DNA of 42,979 nucleotides from an uncultured Peptostreptococcaceae bacterium (GTDB lineage: Bacteria; Bacillota; Clostridia; Peptostreptococcales; Anaerovoracaceae), in assembly GCA_905235115.1 (NCBI GenBank), contig CAJOKT010000008.1, positions 1 through 42,979 on the forward strand. The letters run 5' to 3'. The translations under genes and the position numbers were made by a program. Shown piece by piece: positions 16,847-25,265 of the stretch; position 1 is the stretch's first letter; each line of letters starts with the position of its first letter. Below the pieces are notes generated by a model, which did not search any database, was not told the origin of the DNA, and saw only the letters and a list, made by a program, of their open reading frames with translations.

Positions 16847-16879
16847 TAAAATGGACCTCCGGGTCTAAGTGTTAAAATT

Positions 16880-16912
16880 ATTATACCACCCTTCCCGGGA
16901 ATCTGATATAAT
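16880..16912. promoter_or_regulatory. Divergent extended -10 promoters
   Basis: Plus strand TGATATAAT (16904-16912) faces the zinc-ribbon/TM2 gene; minus strand TGGTATAAT (16880-16888) faces the lipoprotein gene. Both have the TGn extension and no good -35. Confidence 0.55.
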
Positions 16913-16949
16913 GACCTAAACTACCGATGCAATTAATTAAGGTGAGAAC

Positions 16950-17480
16950 ATGAGACTTGTACAGGTCAAATGCGAAAACTGCGGAGCCACCATGATGGTT
17001 CCCGAAGACAGCACACGCATAAAGTGCGAATACTGCGATTCCATATTCACATTGGATGACGAGGCCGAGCACTTCAGATTTGATGATGCCAAGCAGGCAG
17101 GCTATGAATTTGAAAGAGGCAGGATAAGAGCCCAGAAAGAAGAGGCTGCCAGGCGTCACGCTGCGGCCTATGAGGATCAGCGGGAGACCCGGCAGACCAA
17201 TAACTACGATGCCTACACCAAAAGCAAAGGCTCAAAACATAGTTCCATGATCTGGGATCCCTCCATGGGCGCTCCCACCCCGGACCAGAAGATCTGGCTC
17301 ATCATCAAGCTGGTAATAACGGTCCTCTTCGGCATACTTGGTGCCCACAAGTTCATGGACGGCAGGATCGGCATGGGTATCCTCTACCTGTTCACTGCAG
17401 GTATATTAGGGATAGGTGTGGTGTATGACCTGATAAAGGAGATCATACAACTTGTCAGGATGTTCAGCTACCGGACTTAG
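16950..17480 (+). CDS. Zinc-ribbon and TM2-domain membrane protein
   Basis: Protein of 176 residues. The N-terminus is a zinc ribbon (CENCGATMMV then CEYC, ~8-30). A charged helical linker with possible coiled coil follows (~45-100, rich in E/K/R/Q). The C-terminal TM2 domain has two hydrophobic helices joined by the signature GAHKFMDGRIGMGILYLFT (~133-151). TM2 proteins are widespread and mostly uncharacterised; a zinc ribbon at the other end suggests a membrane-linked protein or nucleic-acid binder. Preceded by AAGGTGAG and an extended -10 promoter, followed by a strong terminator: monocistronic. Confidence 0.85.
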   Translation: MRLVQVKCENCGATMMVPEDSTRIKCEYCDSIFTLDDEAEHFRFDDAKQAGYEFERGRIRAQKEEAARRHAAAYEDQRETRQTNNYDAYTKSKGSKHSSMIWDPSMGAPTPDQKIWLIIKLVITVLFGILGAHKFMDGRIGMGILYLFTAGILGIGVVYDLIKEIIQLVRMFSYRT

Positions 17481-17488
17481 AACCGCAA

Positions 17489-17536
17489 AAGGACCGGACT
17501 CGCATTGGCGAGCATCCGGTCCTTCTTTTATTTTTT
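17489..17536 (+). terminator. Terminator of the TM2 gene
   Basis: Outer stem AAGGACCGGA/TCCGGTCCTT (10 bp) and inner stem CTCG/CGAG, followed by a T-rich tract with TTTTATTTTTT. It lies between convergent genes; on the minus strand only four T follow. Confidence 0.9.
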
Positions 17537-17542
17537 GCATTA

Positions 17543-18937
17543 TCAGTTCATTCCGCTGTGGACGTGGTCTCTTTTCCACCTGTTGAAGAGCCAAAGCACG
17601 AATATGCTGGACAGCATCTCCGATATGGCGAAGGATAACGCAAGTCCGTCAGCACCCATTAACATGTCCAGAAGGTACATTATGGGAATATAGAATCCCA
17701 AGATCCTCACCACCGAGTGGATGAAGGTGTCTCTTCCGTCTCCCACTGCCTGAAGGTTGTATGAGGTGTTGTAGTTCAGCATGGGAAATATGGATGAAAT
17801 GGATCTCAACCTAAGGAACCTGACGGCATATGCCAGGGTGGCCTCCGCCATAGCCGGGTCGGAGGCAGCTTCTCTGCTCATGAAGGCGCCGGTGAGTATT
17901 CCGGGAGCCAGCTGGAAAAGCGCAAAAGACGCCAGCGACACGATGATCCCGTAACGTCTTGAGGTACGGATCACCTCGTTCATCCTTTCATGGTTGCCCG
18001 AGGTGTAATTATAGGCCACAAGAGGAAGGCTTCCCTGGCAGATCCCGATGTTTATGGCATTGGGCAGCCGGTCTATCCTCATAACTATGCCTATGGCTGC
18101 CAGCTGCAGGTCACCGTGCATTGCCATTAAGGCATTGAGGAAAATATTTGCCAGATCGAAGAGTCCCGGGAGCAGCGCCGAGGGCATTCCCACTGTGAAC
18201 ACTTCCCGGATATCCTTTCCTGTGATGAGTTTCATCTCCGGTGGAGATACACTTATCGGAGCCTTATCTGATACTCTTATTATGACAGCCACCAGGTAGA
18301 CGGCGGAAATCACATTGGAAAGAAGGGTCGCAACAGCAGCTCCTGCCACCTCCATGCCGTCCGGGAAGATCACAAACATGAAAAGCGGATCCAGGGCAAT
18401 GTTGAGGAGTCCGCCTCCGGAAAGGCCTATGCTTGCCTGCCTGGAGTATCCTGTATTTCTCAGAAGATGGGCGGCCGTAAGGGATATTAAGAGCGGTATG
18501 TCGCCGAAGACTATCACGAACATCACATACTGTCTGGCAAATACTATGGTGTCCTCGGAAGCTCCAAGCCCATAGAGGATCTTATCCATGAATATCCATA
18601 TCACAAGAGAGTATACCGCGGCAGCGGCGACGGAGCCCCAGAAACTGAAGGCTGATATCCCCTTTGCTTTCTCGGTGTGGCCCTTTCCCGCAAGCCTTGC
18701 GATCAGGCTTCCCCCGCCGATACCGAAAAGGTTGCCGATGGCGGTGTTGAACATGAATATGGTGAACGCCAAAGTGACCGCAGCTGTCTTGTAGGCATCT
18801 CCGGTCTGTCCGATGAATATTGCGTCAACTGCATTGTATATCAGGTTGATCAGCTGACTGATTATGGTTGGCCCCGCCAGCATTCTGAGCGCCTTTGGCA
18901 CCGGCATGGATTCAAAGATCTCACGCTTTTCGTTCAT
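17543..18937 (-). CDS. MATE-family multidrug/Na+ efflux transporter
   Basis: Twelve-helix antiporter of the MATE family, 464 residues from the ATG at 18937 (AAGGA five bases upstream; an ATG two codons earlier lies too close to the ribosome site). The N-terminal LAGPTIISQLINLIYNAVDA and FIGQTG are typical of the family, and the internal repeat restarts at GMPSALLPGLFDLANIFLNA (~248-267). Substrate unknown. It has its own promoter and no partner genes; the downstream neighbour is convergent. Confidence 0.9.
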   Translation of the reverse strand: MNEKREIFESMPVPKALRMLAGPTIISQLINLIYNAVDAIFIGQTGDAYKTAAVTLAFTIFMFNTAIGNLFGIGGGSLIARLAGKGHTEKAKGISAFSFWGSVAAAAVYSLVIWIFMDKILYGLGASEDTIVFARQYVMFVIVFGDIPLLISLTAAHLLRNTGYSRQASIGLSGGGLLNIALDPLFMFVIFPDGMEVAGAAVATLLSNVISAVYLVAVIIRVSDKAPISVSPPEMKLITGKDIREVFTVGMPSALLPGLFDLANIFLNALMAMHGDLQLAAIGIVMRIDRLPNAINIGICQGSLPLVAYNYTSGNHERMNEVIRTSRRYGIIVSLASFALFQLAPGILTGAFMSREAASDPAMAEATLAYAVRFLRLRSISSIFPMLNYNTSYNLQAVGDGRDTFIHSVVRILGFYIPIMYLLDMLMGADGLALSFAISEMLSSIFVLWLFNRWKRDHVHSGMN

Positions 18938-18981
18938 GGTCATCCTTTCCGGGCACTCTGCCTCAATGACTCCCGCAAAAA

Positions 18982-19010
18982 ATTATACTCCCCCGCCCTC
19001 CTCAAATCAA
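18982..19010 (-). promoter_or_regulatory. Candidate promoter of the MATE gene
   Basis: Minus strand TTGATT (19005-19010), 17 bp, TATAAT (18982-18987), about 45 bp before the start codon. Confidence 0.6.
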
Positions 19011-19021
19011 CAAGGAGCATG

Positions 19022-19047
19022 AAAAATCCGGCCCCGTAGGACCGGAT
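19022..19047 (-). terminator. Terminator of the desulfoferrodoxin gene
   Basis: Minus-strand hairpin with arms ATCCGG/CCGGAT (19042-19047 with 19026-19031), extended by CC/GG pairs inside, followed by five T. Confidence 0.75.
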
Positions 19048-19079
19048 GATTCTGCGTCATATCCCGTCAATATCAGAGT

Positions 19080-19457
19080 TTAGATATCCTTCTTCCAAAG
19101 TCCGTGCAGATTGCAGTATTCGTAAGCTGCCACCGGTTTCTCTCCGGGAGGAACTATGAACGTCGTCCCGGGCTCGTCGGTGGGACGGTTATATTTGATA
19201 AGAAGGCTTCTGTCTGTCTCCAGCATTATCGAAGCGATATAGTGTGGTTCAGTCATTGGATGAGGAACCTCCCCGACCATGATCTCAACGGTATCGCCGT
19301 CCACATTAACACACGGAATGTGCTTCTCGAAAGCAGCTTCCTCTGTATTGGCAGTAATAAGTCTCATGGGCTGTCCGCAGCATACGGGAACGGGTCCTGC
19401 GTTATATCCTACGATAAAGATATTGCCGCATATGTCGCACTTATACATTTGCACCAT
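19080..19457 (-). CDS. dfx: Desulfoferrodoxin (2Fe superoxide reductase)
   Basis: Reduces superoxide to hydrogen peroxide in the cytosol of anaerobes. The N-terminal rubredoxin-like centre I has CDIC and the adjacent CC pair (C7, C10, C26, C27 from the chosen start). Centre II ligands are visible: EKHIP, HPMTEPHYI and, at the C-terminus, CNLHGLW. AGGAGG is 8 nt upstream of the ATG at 19457; the earlier GTG/ATG codons in the frame are within or too close to the ribosome site, so 125 residues is the likely product. A palindrome between promoter and start suggests redox control. Confidence 0.95.
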   Translation of the reverse strand: MVQMYKCDICGNIFIVGYNAGPVPVCCGQPMRLITANTEEAAFEKHIPCVNVDGDTVEIMVGEVPHPMTEPHYIASIMLETDRSLLIKYNRPTDEPGTTFIVPPGEKPVAAYEYCNLHGLWKKDI

Positions 19458-19471
19458 AAACATCACCTCCT

Positions 19472-19529
19472 GTTATTAACCAAACAATAACTTCATTTGC
19501 ATTATACTTTAAAACCTGCCGTCTGTAAA
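19472..19529 (-). promoter_or_regulatory. dfx promoter with a downstream palindrome
   Basis: Minus strand TTTACA (19524-19529), 17 bp, TATAAT (19501-19506). Just after the expected start point lies the inverted repeat GTTATT-N8-AATAAC (19472-19491), a plausible repressor site; the regulator is not identifiable from the sequence. Confidence 0.6.
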
Positions 19530-19538
19530 CCGAGAGAC

Positions 19539-19567
19539 TTGCAAATTTTATGTATTTAATGTATCCT
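19539..19567 (+). promoter_or_regulatory. Candidate promoter of the 19613 gene
   Basis: TTGCAA (19539-19544), 17 bp, TATCCT (19562-19567), divergent from dfx. Confidence 0.45.
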
Positions 19568-19612
19568 ATACGAGATGTAACGCAATATAACTATTCTGAT
19601 AAAGGGGCAGTA

Positions 19613-20107
19613 ATGGCTGATCCAAGTAAATACACAGACAAAAGGCTAAAGCGGATAATCGCGGCCGTAATAGCGGCCTTCGTCATATTCTTCACAGCAA
19701 TATCTTTTCCCCTGAAATACATGATCGACTACCATTTCTACAAGGAGGATCTGCAGGAAAGCTTCATGTATTCCAGAGAGAATCACTCCCTCACCTGCTG
19801 CACCGTAGATAAGGCAAAAAAAGATAAATTCCCGGCAGATCTTGGAAGTTTCATCTACGAAGTGATCGTAAACCACGGTGCCGGGAAGGTGGTGGATGTA
19901 AACGAATATGAACACATCCGCGAAGTGCATTTCGAGTTCGGCGATGGGTCGAAGATGAACATATTCGCAGTGGATCCTCCTGATGACGGGGATGACAAGA
20001 ACCTGAACATGCTGATCCAGTACTTCAACCGGGAAGGCAAGGAATACACTTACATCAACTATGATCTCTACTACAATTTCTTTGAGATCTACTGGGAGGG
20101 TTATTGA
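19613..20107 (+). CDS. Hypothetical single-pass membrane protein
   Basis: Unrecognised protein of 164 residues from the ATG at 19613, preceded by AAGGGG; the frame is open 21 codons further up but without a ribosome site. A basic N-terminus (KRLKRI) is followed by one hydrophobic helix (IIAAVIAAFVIFFTAISF, ~16-33), then a 130-residue, tyrosine- and acid-rich outer domain with an adjacent Cys pair (TCC). N-in, C-out topology is likely. Own promoter and terminator, divergent from dfx. No functional guess is justified. Confidence 0.75.
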   Translation: MADPSKYTDKRLKRIIAAVIAAFVIFFTAISFPLKYMIDYHFYKEDLQESFMYSRENHSLTCCTVDKAKKDKFPADLGSFIYEVIVNHGAGKVVDVNEYEHIREVHFEFGDGSKMNIFAVDPPDDGDDKNLNMLIQYFNREGKEYTYINYDLYYNFFEIYWEGY

Positions 20108-20120
20108 TGCCCTCCTTTTT
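20095..20120 (+). terminator. Terminator overlapping the stop of the 19613 gene
   Basis: Stem GGAGGG/CCCTCC (20095-20100 with 20110-20115), 9-nt loop containing the TGA stop, followed by five T. Confidence 0.75.
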
Positions 20121-20141
20121 CATGTCTAAGTTCAGGGTCTC

Positions 20142-22490
20142 TCAGAACACAGCCATGATGACCGTGAACACAAAGGCGGCTGTCCACGCCACCACGCACT
20201 GCCACACCGCAACTCCCGCGGCCCATCCTCTTCCAAGTTCACGTTTCACCGATGCTATGGCTGCAACGCATGGAGTGTATAGCAAGCTGAATATCAAAAG
20301 GCTTCCTGCAGCCACAGGTGTTATCACCGCGGCTACTCCTCCCTCTGCCCCGAAGAGCACCTCAAGAGCGGATACCACGCTTTCCTTGGCCATGAATCCT
20401 GAAATCAGAGCTGTGACGATCCGCCAGTCTCCAAGGCCCAGAGGCTTGAAGAGCGGAACGAATACGCCCGCTATCATAGCCATGATGCTGTCCTGGGAGT
20501 TTTCCACAAGGTTCATCCTGATATCGAAGCTCTGGAGGAACCATACCACGATGGTTGCGATGAGTATGACGGAAAATGCTCTCTGAAGGAAGTCTTTCGC
20601 CTTCTCCCACATTAGCTGGACAGTGGTGCCAAGTCCCGGAAGACGGTAGTTGGGAAGTTCCATTACGAACGGCACAGCCTCGCCCTTGAACAAAACACCC
20701 TTGTACAGGAAGGCTACGAGTATGCCCATGACGATCCCGAGAAGATACAGTCCGGTCATGATGAGCCCGCCATGTCCCGGGAAAAACGCGTTTACGAAGA
20801 ACGCATATATGGGAAGCTTGGCGGTACAGCTCATATATGGGGTGAGCAGGATGGTCATCTTCCTGTCCCTTTCGCTTGGAAGGGTCCTTGTTGCCATGAC
20901 TGCAGGCACAGAGCAGCCGAAACCGATGAGCAGCGGCACTATGCTCCTTCCTGACACACCGATCTTTCGGAGCATCTTATCCATAAAAAATGCCACGCGA
21001 GCTATGTAGCCACTGTCTTCAAGCATTGACAGGAAGAAGAACATGACCACCACAATGGGAAGGAAACTGAGAACGCTCCCTACTCCTTCGAATATTCCCT
21101 TTATGATAAGGCTGTGGACAGCCTCGTTCACATTCCCCGCGGTAAGGATCCCGTCCACCCAGTCTGTGAGACAGTCGATGCCCTGTTCAAGAAGCCTCTG
21201 GAGCCAGGCTCCCACCACATTGAAGGTCAGGAAGAAAACCAGTCCCATGATCACGATAAACAGAGGTATGGCTGTCCACTTTCCGGTAAGGATAGAGTCT
21301 AGTTTCTTAGAGCGTTCATGCTCTTTGCTTACATGAGGTTTGGTGACGCTGTCTTTGCATACTTTATCGATGAAGGTATATCGCATGTCCGCAATGGATG
21401 CGCTGCGGTCCAGTCCCCTTTCACGTTCCATCTGGATGGTTATGTGCTCCAGCGTCTCCAGTTCGTTCTGATCAAGTCCCAGCTGGTTCAGGATCATCTG
21501 GTCCCCTTCTATCGCCTTGTCAGCGGCGAAGCGAAGAGGAAGACCGGCGTTTGAAGCGTGGTCGTCTATGAGGTTCTCAACCGCGTGAAGGCAGCGGTGA
21601 ATGGCTCCTCCGTGATCGTCCTGGGAGCAAAAGTCCTGTTTTATAGGAGTTTCCTGGTATTTAGCGATATGGACAGCGTGGGTGATGAGTTCGTCCACGC
21701 CCTGATTTTTTGCGGCCGATATGGGTACCACAGGCACGCCCAGAGCGGCTTCCATGGCGTTCACATCGATGTGTCCGCCGTTTCCGGTGAGCTCATCCAT
21801 CATGTTCAGGGCCACCACCATAGGCCTGTCCATTTCAATGAGCTGCATGGTAAGGTAAAGGTTGCGCTCTATATTGGTAACGTCCACTATGTCGATGATA
21901 GCGTCAGGTTTATCCTGAAGTACGAAGTTGCGGGACACGATCTCCTCGTTGGTATAAGGGGACATCGAATAAATGCCCGGCAGATCGGTGATCCGGGTAT
22001 TGGGATAGTTTCTGATCACACCGTCCTTGCGGTCCACAGTCACCCCGGGGAAGTTCCCCACATGCTGGTTTGCTCCTGTAAGCTGGTTGAAAAGCGTAGT
22101 CTTGCCGCTGTTCTGGTTGCCCACCAGCGCGAAGGTCAGCATATGACTGTCAGGATAAGGTTCGTTGACGCCTTTTACGTGATGGATCCCGGGCTCGCCA
22201 ATGGCGGGGTGCTCGGATCTTTTGCGCTTCTGTTCCCTGTCCGGCTCCTCCGGCTCCTCCGCGCTTTCCACAGGCGTTATCTCAATGTTCTCTGCGTCAG
22301 CCAGACGGAGTGTCAGTTCATAACCCCTTATCCTGAGTTCCATGGGATCTCCCAAAGGCGCCAGCCTGACCATGGTCACTGCGGTTCCCGGGATCACTCC
22401 CATGTCGAGGAAATGCTGCCTTAAAGCACCCTCTCCTCCAACTGTTTCTATTATTGCCGATCCTCCGGTCTTAAGTTCATTAAGTCTCAT
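20142..22490 (-). CDS. feoB: Fused FeoA-FeoB ferrous iron transporter
   Basis: Fe(II) importer of the cytoplasmic membrane, 782 residues. Residues 1-75 are a complete FeoA (SH3-like) domain beginning MRLNELKTGGSA. An acidic/basic linker (~76-115) leads to the FeoB G-protein domain: G1 GNQNSGKT (124-131), G3 DLPG (169-172), G4 NMMD (229-232). A helical GDI-like region (~285-370) precedes the membrane domain with its two Gate motifs, the first around GIGCSVPA-like GFGCSVPAVMATR. No separate feoA or feoC is present. The Shine-Dalgarno GGAG is unusually far (15 nt) from the ATG. No classical Fur box was seen. Confidence 0.93.
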   Translation of the reverse strand: MRLNELKTGGSAIIETVGGEGALRQHFLDMGVIPGTAVTMVRLAPLGDPMELRIRGYELTLRLADAENIEITPVESAEEPEEPDREQKRKRSEHPAIGEPGIHHVKGVNEPYPDSHMLTFALVGNQNSGKTTLFNQLTGANQHVGNFPGVTVDRKDGVIRNYPNTRITDLPGIYSMSPYTNEEIVSRNFVLQDKPDAIIDIVDVTNIERNLYLTMQLIEMDRPMVVALNMMDELTGNGGHIDVNAMEAALGVPVVPISAAKNQGVDELITHAVHIAKYQETPIKQDFCSQDDHGGAIHRCLHAVENLIDDHASNAGLPLRFAADKAIEGDQMILNQLGLDQNELETLEHITIQMERERGLDRSASIADMRYTFIDKVCKDSVTKPHVSKEHERSKKLDSILTGKWTAIPLFIVIMGLVFFLTFNVVGAWLQRLLEQGIDCLTDWVDGILTAGNVNEAVHSLIIKGIFEGVGSVLSFLPIVVVMFFFLSMLEDSGYIARVAFFMDKMLRKIGVSGRSIVPLLIGFGCSVPAVMATRTLPSERDRKMTILLTPYMSCTAKLPIYAFFVNAFFPGHGGLIMTGLYLLGIVMGILVAFLYKGVLFKGEAVPFVMELPNYRLPGLGTTVQLMWEKAKDFLQRAFSVILIATIVVWFLQSFDIRMNLVENSQDSIMAMIAGVFVPLFKPLGLGDWRIVTALISGFMAKESVVSALEVLFGAEGGVAAVITPVAAGSLLIFSLLYTPCVAAIASVKRELGRGWAAGVAVWQCVVAWTAAFVFTVIMAVF

Positions 22491-22511
22491 TTTTAAAGCG
22501 TATCACTCCAT

Positions 22512-22541
22512 AAAAAATCATCCGTGCCCCGGGGCACGGAT
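22512..22541 (-). terminator. Terminator of the XRE regulator gene
   Basis: Perfect 22-nt palindrome (22520-22541; arms ATCCGTGCCCC and GGGGCACGGAT) followed by six T on the minus strand, upstream of feoAB. Confidence 0.85.
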
Positions 22542-22549
22542 TCATTGTA

Positions 22550-23521
22550 TCATATCTTTCTTTTATGTCCATACAAAGTGTAAATAATTATGAACAATAA
22601 ATATAGCAAAACACTGAGAAGCAGTATGCCCGACAGATAGTAGGGTGCCCCGTAGACCACCCCGAAGCTTCCTGCCAGCACTGCCAGCATGCTGATCGCA
22701 AGAGCAACCGGCACCATCGTGATCCTGAGAGCAGTCGGGAAGTAGTATTTTTTGCGGTTTACAAAGCAGAATACCAGCCCTGTGATCCCAAGAACTGCGA
22801 AAGCGATGATCCAGAAGTTGTACACAAGCCTGGGCAGAGTCTCAACGCCCTCGGACATCTCCGGCGCGGCATCGTTCTTCCAGATCGGTATGTCCCCATC
22901 CTCACCCGGATAATAGAACACGTAGTCCACACTGTCTTCTCTCCCCAGGGGCACCAGGATAGTTTCACGGCTTCCTGCCATGGTGTTCCAGACTGTCTCG
23001 TATCCGCTGATGAAAACATAATCGAGCCCTGACTCAGGGTCTGTGACCCTGCTCACCTCATATCCTGCAAGTCCATCATCCATGACAGCCACCAGCACGT
23101 TCCCGGAGAGTTTCTCAACTGAGATCAGCTCTCTGCCCCCTGTGACCGGAGCGGGACTGGACAGGCGGACCACTGCCAGAAGAAGTATGATGGCTCCGAT
23201 AAGAAATCCTGCTGCCAGATCCAGCCACTTTTTTCTGTTGACGAACTCTTTTGCCATGGTGAAGCTTACGGCGGACGCCTCTTTAACATCCTCCTCAGTC
23301 ACATTGCCCGTGAGTTTCTCCCCTTTCAGAAGTTCAGCTACTGTGACTCCGCAGGTATTGGCGATATCCTCCATGTTTCCGATATCGGGCATTCCCCTTC
23401 CGGTCTCCCACCTGGAGACCGCCTTGTCGGAAACGTGAAGCTCCTCGGCGAACTGTTGCTGGGTCATATTCATGCCCTTCCTGAGTTCCCTGATAAAATC
23501 TCCTGTTTTTATTGCATCCAT
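22550..23521 (-). CDS. XRE-family regulator with membrane domain
   Basis: Protein of 323 residues. The N-terminal Cro/CI helix-turn-helix (~8-65) contains MTQQQFAEELHVSDKAVSRW, a very typical sequence. A linker leads to one transmembrane helix (FLIGAIILLLAVVRL, ~105-119), an outer domain of ~110 residues (~120-230), and three hydrophobic helices at the C-terminus (~232-318). The layout is that of a membrane-bound one-component regulator which could sense an outside signal and act directly on DNA. Start supported by AAAGGAGGTG. Target genes are unknown; neighbours are feoAB downstream and the GntR/ABC operon upstream. Confidence 0.85.
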   Translation of the reverse strand: MDAIKTGDFIRELRKGMNMTQQQFAEELHVSDKAVSRWETGRGMPDIGNMEDIANTCGVTVAELLKGEKLTGNVTEEDVKEASAVSFTMAKEFVNRKKWLDLAAGFLIGAIILLLAVVRLSSPAPVTGGRELISVEKLSGNVLVAVMDDGLAGYEVSRVTDPESGLDYVFISGYETVWNTMAGSRETILVPLGREDSVDYVFYYPGEDGDIPIWKNDAAPEMSEGVETLPRLVYNFWIIAFAVLGITGLVFCFVNRKKYYFPTALRITMVPVALAISMLAVLAGSFGVVYGAPYYLSGILLLSVLLYLLFIIIYTLYGHKRKI

Positions 23522-23542
23522 TTCTGCACCTCCTTTGATGTC

Positions 23543-23583
23543 TGCACCCTCATTCTAAGGGTGATCATCAAGAAATGCACCCT
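23543..23583. promoter_or_regulatory. Repeat pair upstream of the XRE gene, possible operator
   Basis: TGCACCCT occurs twice in direct orientation (23543-23550, 23576-23583; 33 bp apart, about three helical turns), and CACCCT/AGGGTG forms an inverted repeat (23545-23550 with 23558-23563). It lies 20-60 bp before the regulator's start codon. Confidence 0.4.
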
Positions 23584-23755
23584 ACGTATCGTAGAATCGC
23601 TGATTATCTTGCTTTGGCCGTATCTTTCTGTGCTTGAACCCGCAATATATGATGAGAGAAACATACTGTCCCGGCGTGATCGCGAAGACAGCAGTGAAAA
23701 AAATACTCTGCCCCATATCCCGCGAAGCAGAGAACAGAGGTCCACTTATTCAGGA

Positions 23756-24403
23756 TCAAAACTCCCTCTTCTCCATGAATCCGATACTGATACGGCAGGA
23801 TATCACCATCGCCAGGGTCACCGCCAGCACGATGACAGAAATGATGACGAAAGGAGATATGTGTTCCAAAGCGCTCAGGAGAGACTCCTTTGTGTTTAAC
23901 GGAAGGATCCTTTCAATGAGGATCACGCCGATGAATATCACGCCGAACACCAGATACGCGCTGTTACGTCCCTTTTCGGCGCCGTTCTTAAGCATCATGG
24001 GGAGCATAAAGGAGCTTATCATTCCGAACAGCAGCACAGACCCTCCGAATATGGCCATAATAAGCCCCAATTCAGTTTCCTGACGCCTTATAAGACTGCC
24101 GGCCAAAGTCAGTACGCTTCCTATCAGGCATCCCGCAATGCTTCCGAGTATTGCCAGCAGGTATTTCTCTATAGTGTACTGTTTTCTGGTAAATGGCTGG
24201 CTGAACAGGAAGGGATTTCCGTTATCGAATTCATCGTATGAGATGGTGCTGATGGCCATGATCATACACATCATGCCGAGAAACATGACTCCGAAGGTAC
24301 CTAAGTCCATGAATGCGTACATAAGTCCTATGATGATCACAATGAGCATGGTCTTTTTCTGTTTCACGAGCATCAACACGTCTTTCAATAATAAGGCCTT
24401 CAT
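23756..24403 (-). CDS. ABC-2 type transporter permease
   Basis: Integral membrane partner of the ATPase encoded just upstream (4-bp ATGA overlap). The 215 residues form about six hydrophobic helices (~18-35, 36-56, 83-110, 115-135, 150-168, 180-205), the usual layout of short ABC-2 permeases such as those of YtrABCDEF-like systems. The loop FDNGNPFLFSQPFTRKQY is typical of this family. Substrate is unknown; likely a peptide or cell-envelope antibiotic related export or sensing system. Confidence 0.85.
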   Translation of the reverse strand: MKALLLKDVLMLVKQKKTMLIVIIIGLMYAFMDLGTFGVMFLGMMCMIMAISTISYDEFDNGNPFLFSQPFTRKQYTIEKYLLAILGSIAGCLIGSVLTLAGSLIRRQETELGLIMAIFGGSVLLFGMISSFMLPMMLKNGAEKGRNSAYLVFGVIFIGVILIERILPLNTKESLLSALEHISPFVIISVIVLAVTLAMVISCRISIGFMEKREF

Positions 24404-25260
24404 CTCACTTCCTCCCCCTTTACCATCATGAGGATCAGATCATCTATACTGCCCTTCTCCACTACCGCTTCAGGGCAATTGTCAATGTAGAACTGCTTCT
24501 GGTCTGTGAGGCACTTCCATCCGTATTTTTCTTCCTTCACGCGGAATATATGCTCCTTGTCGAGACCTTGGTACTGCTGATCCGTAAGCTTCAGCACCGC
24601 GTAATCAGACAGCAAAACATCCGTATCCTCATTGAGCAGTATCTGACCTTTATGAATGAGATACAGGCTGTCACAGATGCTCTCCAGGTCCGCGGAAATG
24701 TGGGAGCTTATGAGAACGGAAGCACCTTCCCTTTCCTCCAGATAGCTCCTCAGAAGATCCAGTATGGCGTCTCTTGCAATAACGTCAAGACCGGCAGTGG
24801 GCTCATCCAGGATCAGAAGATCCGCCTTGTGTGAGACTGCCGCGATGACCTTTAACTTGGCCTTCATTCCTGTGGAGAAGTCCTTTATCTGCTTGTCCAT
24901 GGGAAGATCCATCTCCCTGCAAAGCTTAAGGAACCTCTCCTTTTCAAATCCGGGATACATAGCATGCTGTATCTTCAGAACATCCGGCACAGTAAGATAA
25001 AAGAAAAATCCCGAATCCGAGAGCACCACTCCCATCCGCTCTTTTTCCTTTGGGATAAGGGCTCTTCCCAGAGTCTCGGCGCCGAAGATCTTTATGGAAC
25101 CGCTCCTTGCCCTGATCAGGTGAAGTATGGCCTTGAAGGTGGTGCTCTTTCCCGCACCGTTTGCTCCCACCAGCCCTACTATGCTTCCCTCAGGTATCTT
25201 CATGGAAACATCCAGCTCGAAGGATGGGTATGTCTTTCTTACATGTTCAAGTTCAAGCAT
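24400..25260 (-). CDS. ABC transporter ATP-binding protein
   Basis: Nucleotide-binding subunit, 286 residues. Walker A is GANGAGKST (~33-41), the signature loop is the degenerate FSTGMKAKL (~128-136, in place of LSGGQ), Walker B is LLILDEPTAGLD (~148-159) and the switch histidine lies in ISSHISADLE. The variant signature DFSTGMKAKL is common in YtrB/BcrA-like regulators of envelope stress. Starts 5 bp after the GntR gene and overlaps the permease gene, giving a three-gene operon. Confidence 0.92.
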   Translation of the reverse strand: MLELEHVRKTYPSFELDVSMKIPEGSIVGLVGANGAGKSTTFKAILHLIRARSGSIKIFGAETLGRALIPKEKERMGVVLSDSGFFFYLTVPDVLKIQHAMYPGFEKERFLKLCREMDLPMDKQIKDFSTGMKAKLKVIAAVSHKADLLILDEPTAGLDVIARDAILDLLRSYLEEREGASVLISSHISADLESICDSLYLIHKGQILLNEDTDVLLSDYAVLKLTDQQYQGLDKEHIFRVKEEKYGWKCLTDQKQFYIDNCPEAVVEKGSIDDLILMMVKGEEVR

Positions 25261-25265
25261 ATCAA

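Noticed and set aside
20362-20610. 82-codon minus-strand ORF inside feoAB
   Set aside because: Same strand but other frame, Arg/Gly/His-rich, no ribosome site.
21558-22424. 288-codon plus-strand ORF opposite feoAB
   Set aside because: Shadow of the feoAB coding sequence; no membrane or motif logic.
23435-24083. Plus-strand ORFs upstream of the XRE gene
   Set aside because: Partly antisense to the permease gene and with no credible ribosome site; the 23522-23755 gap is better explained as promoter region.
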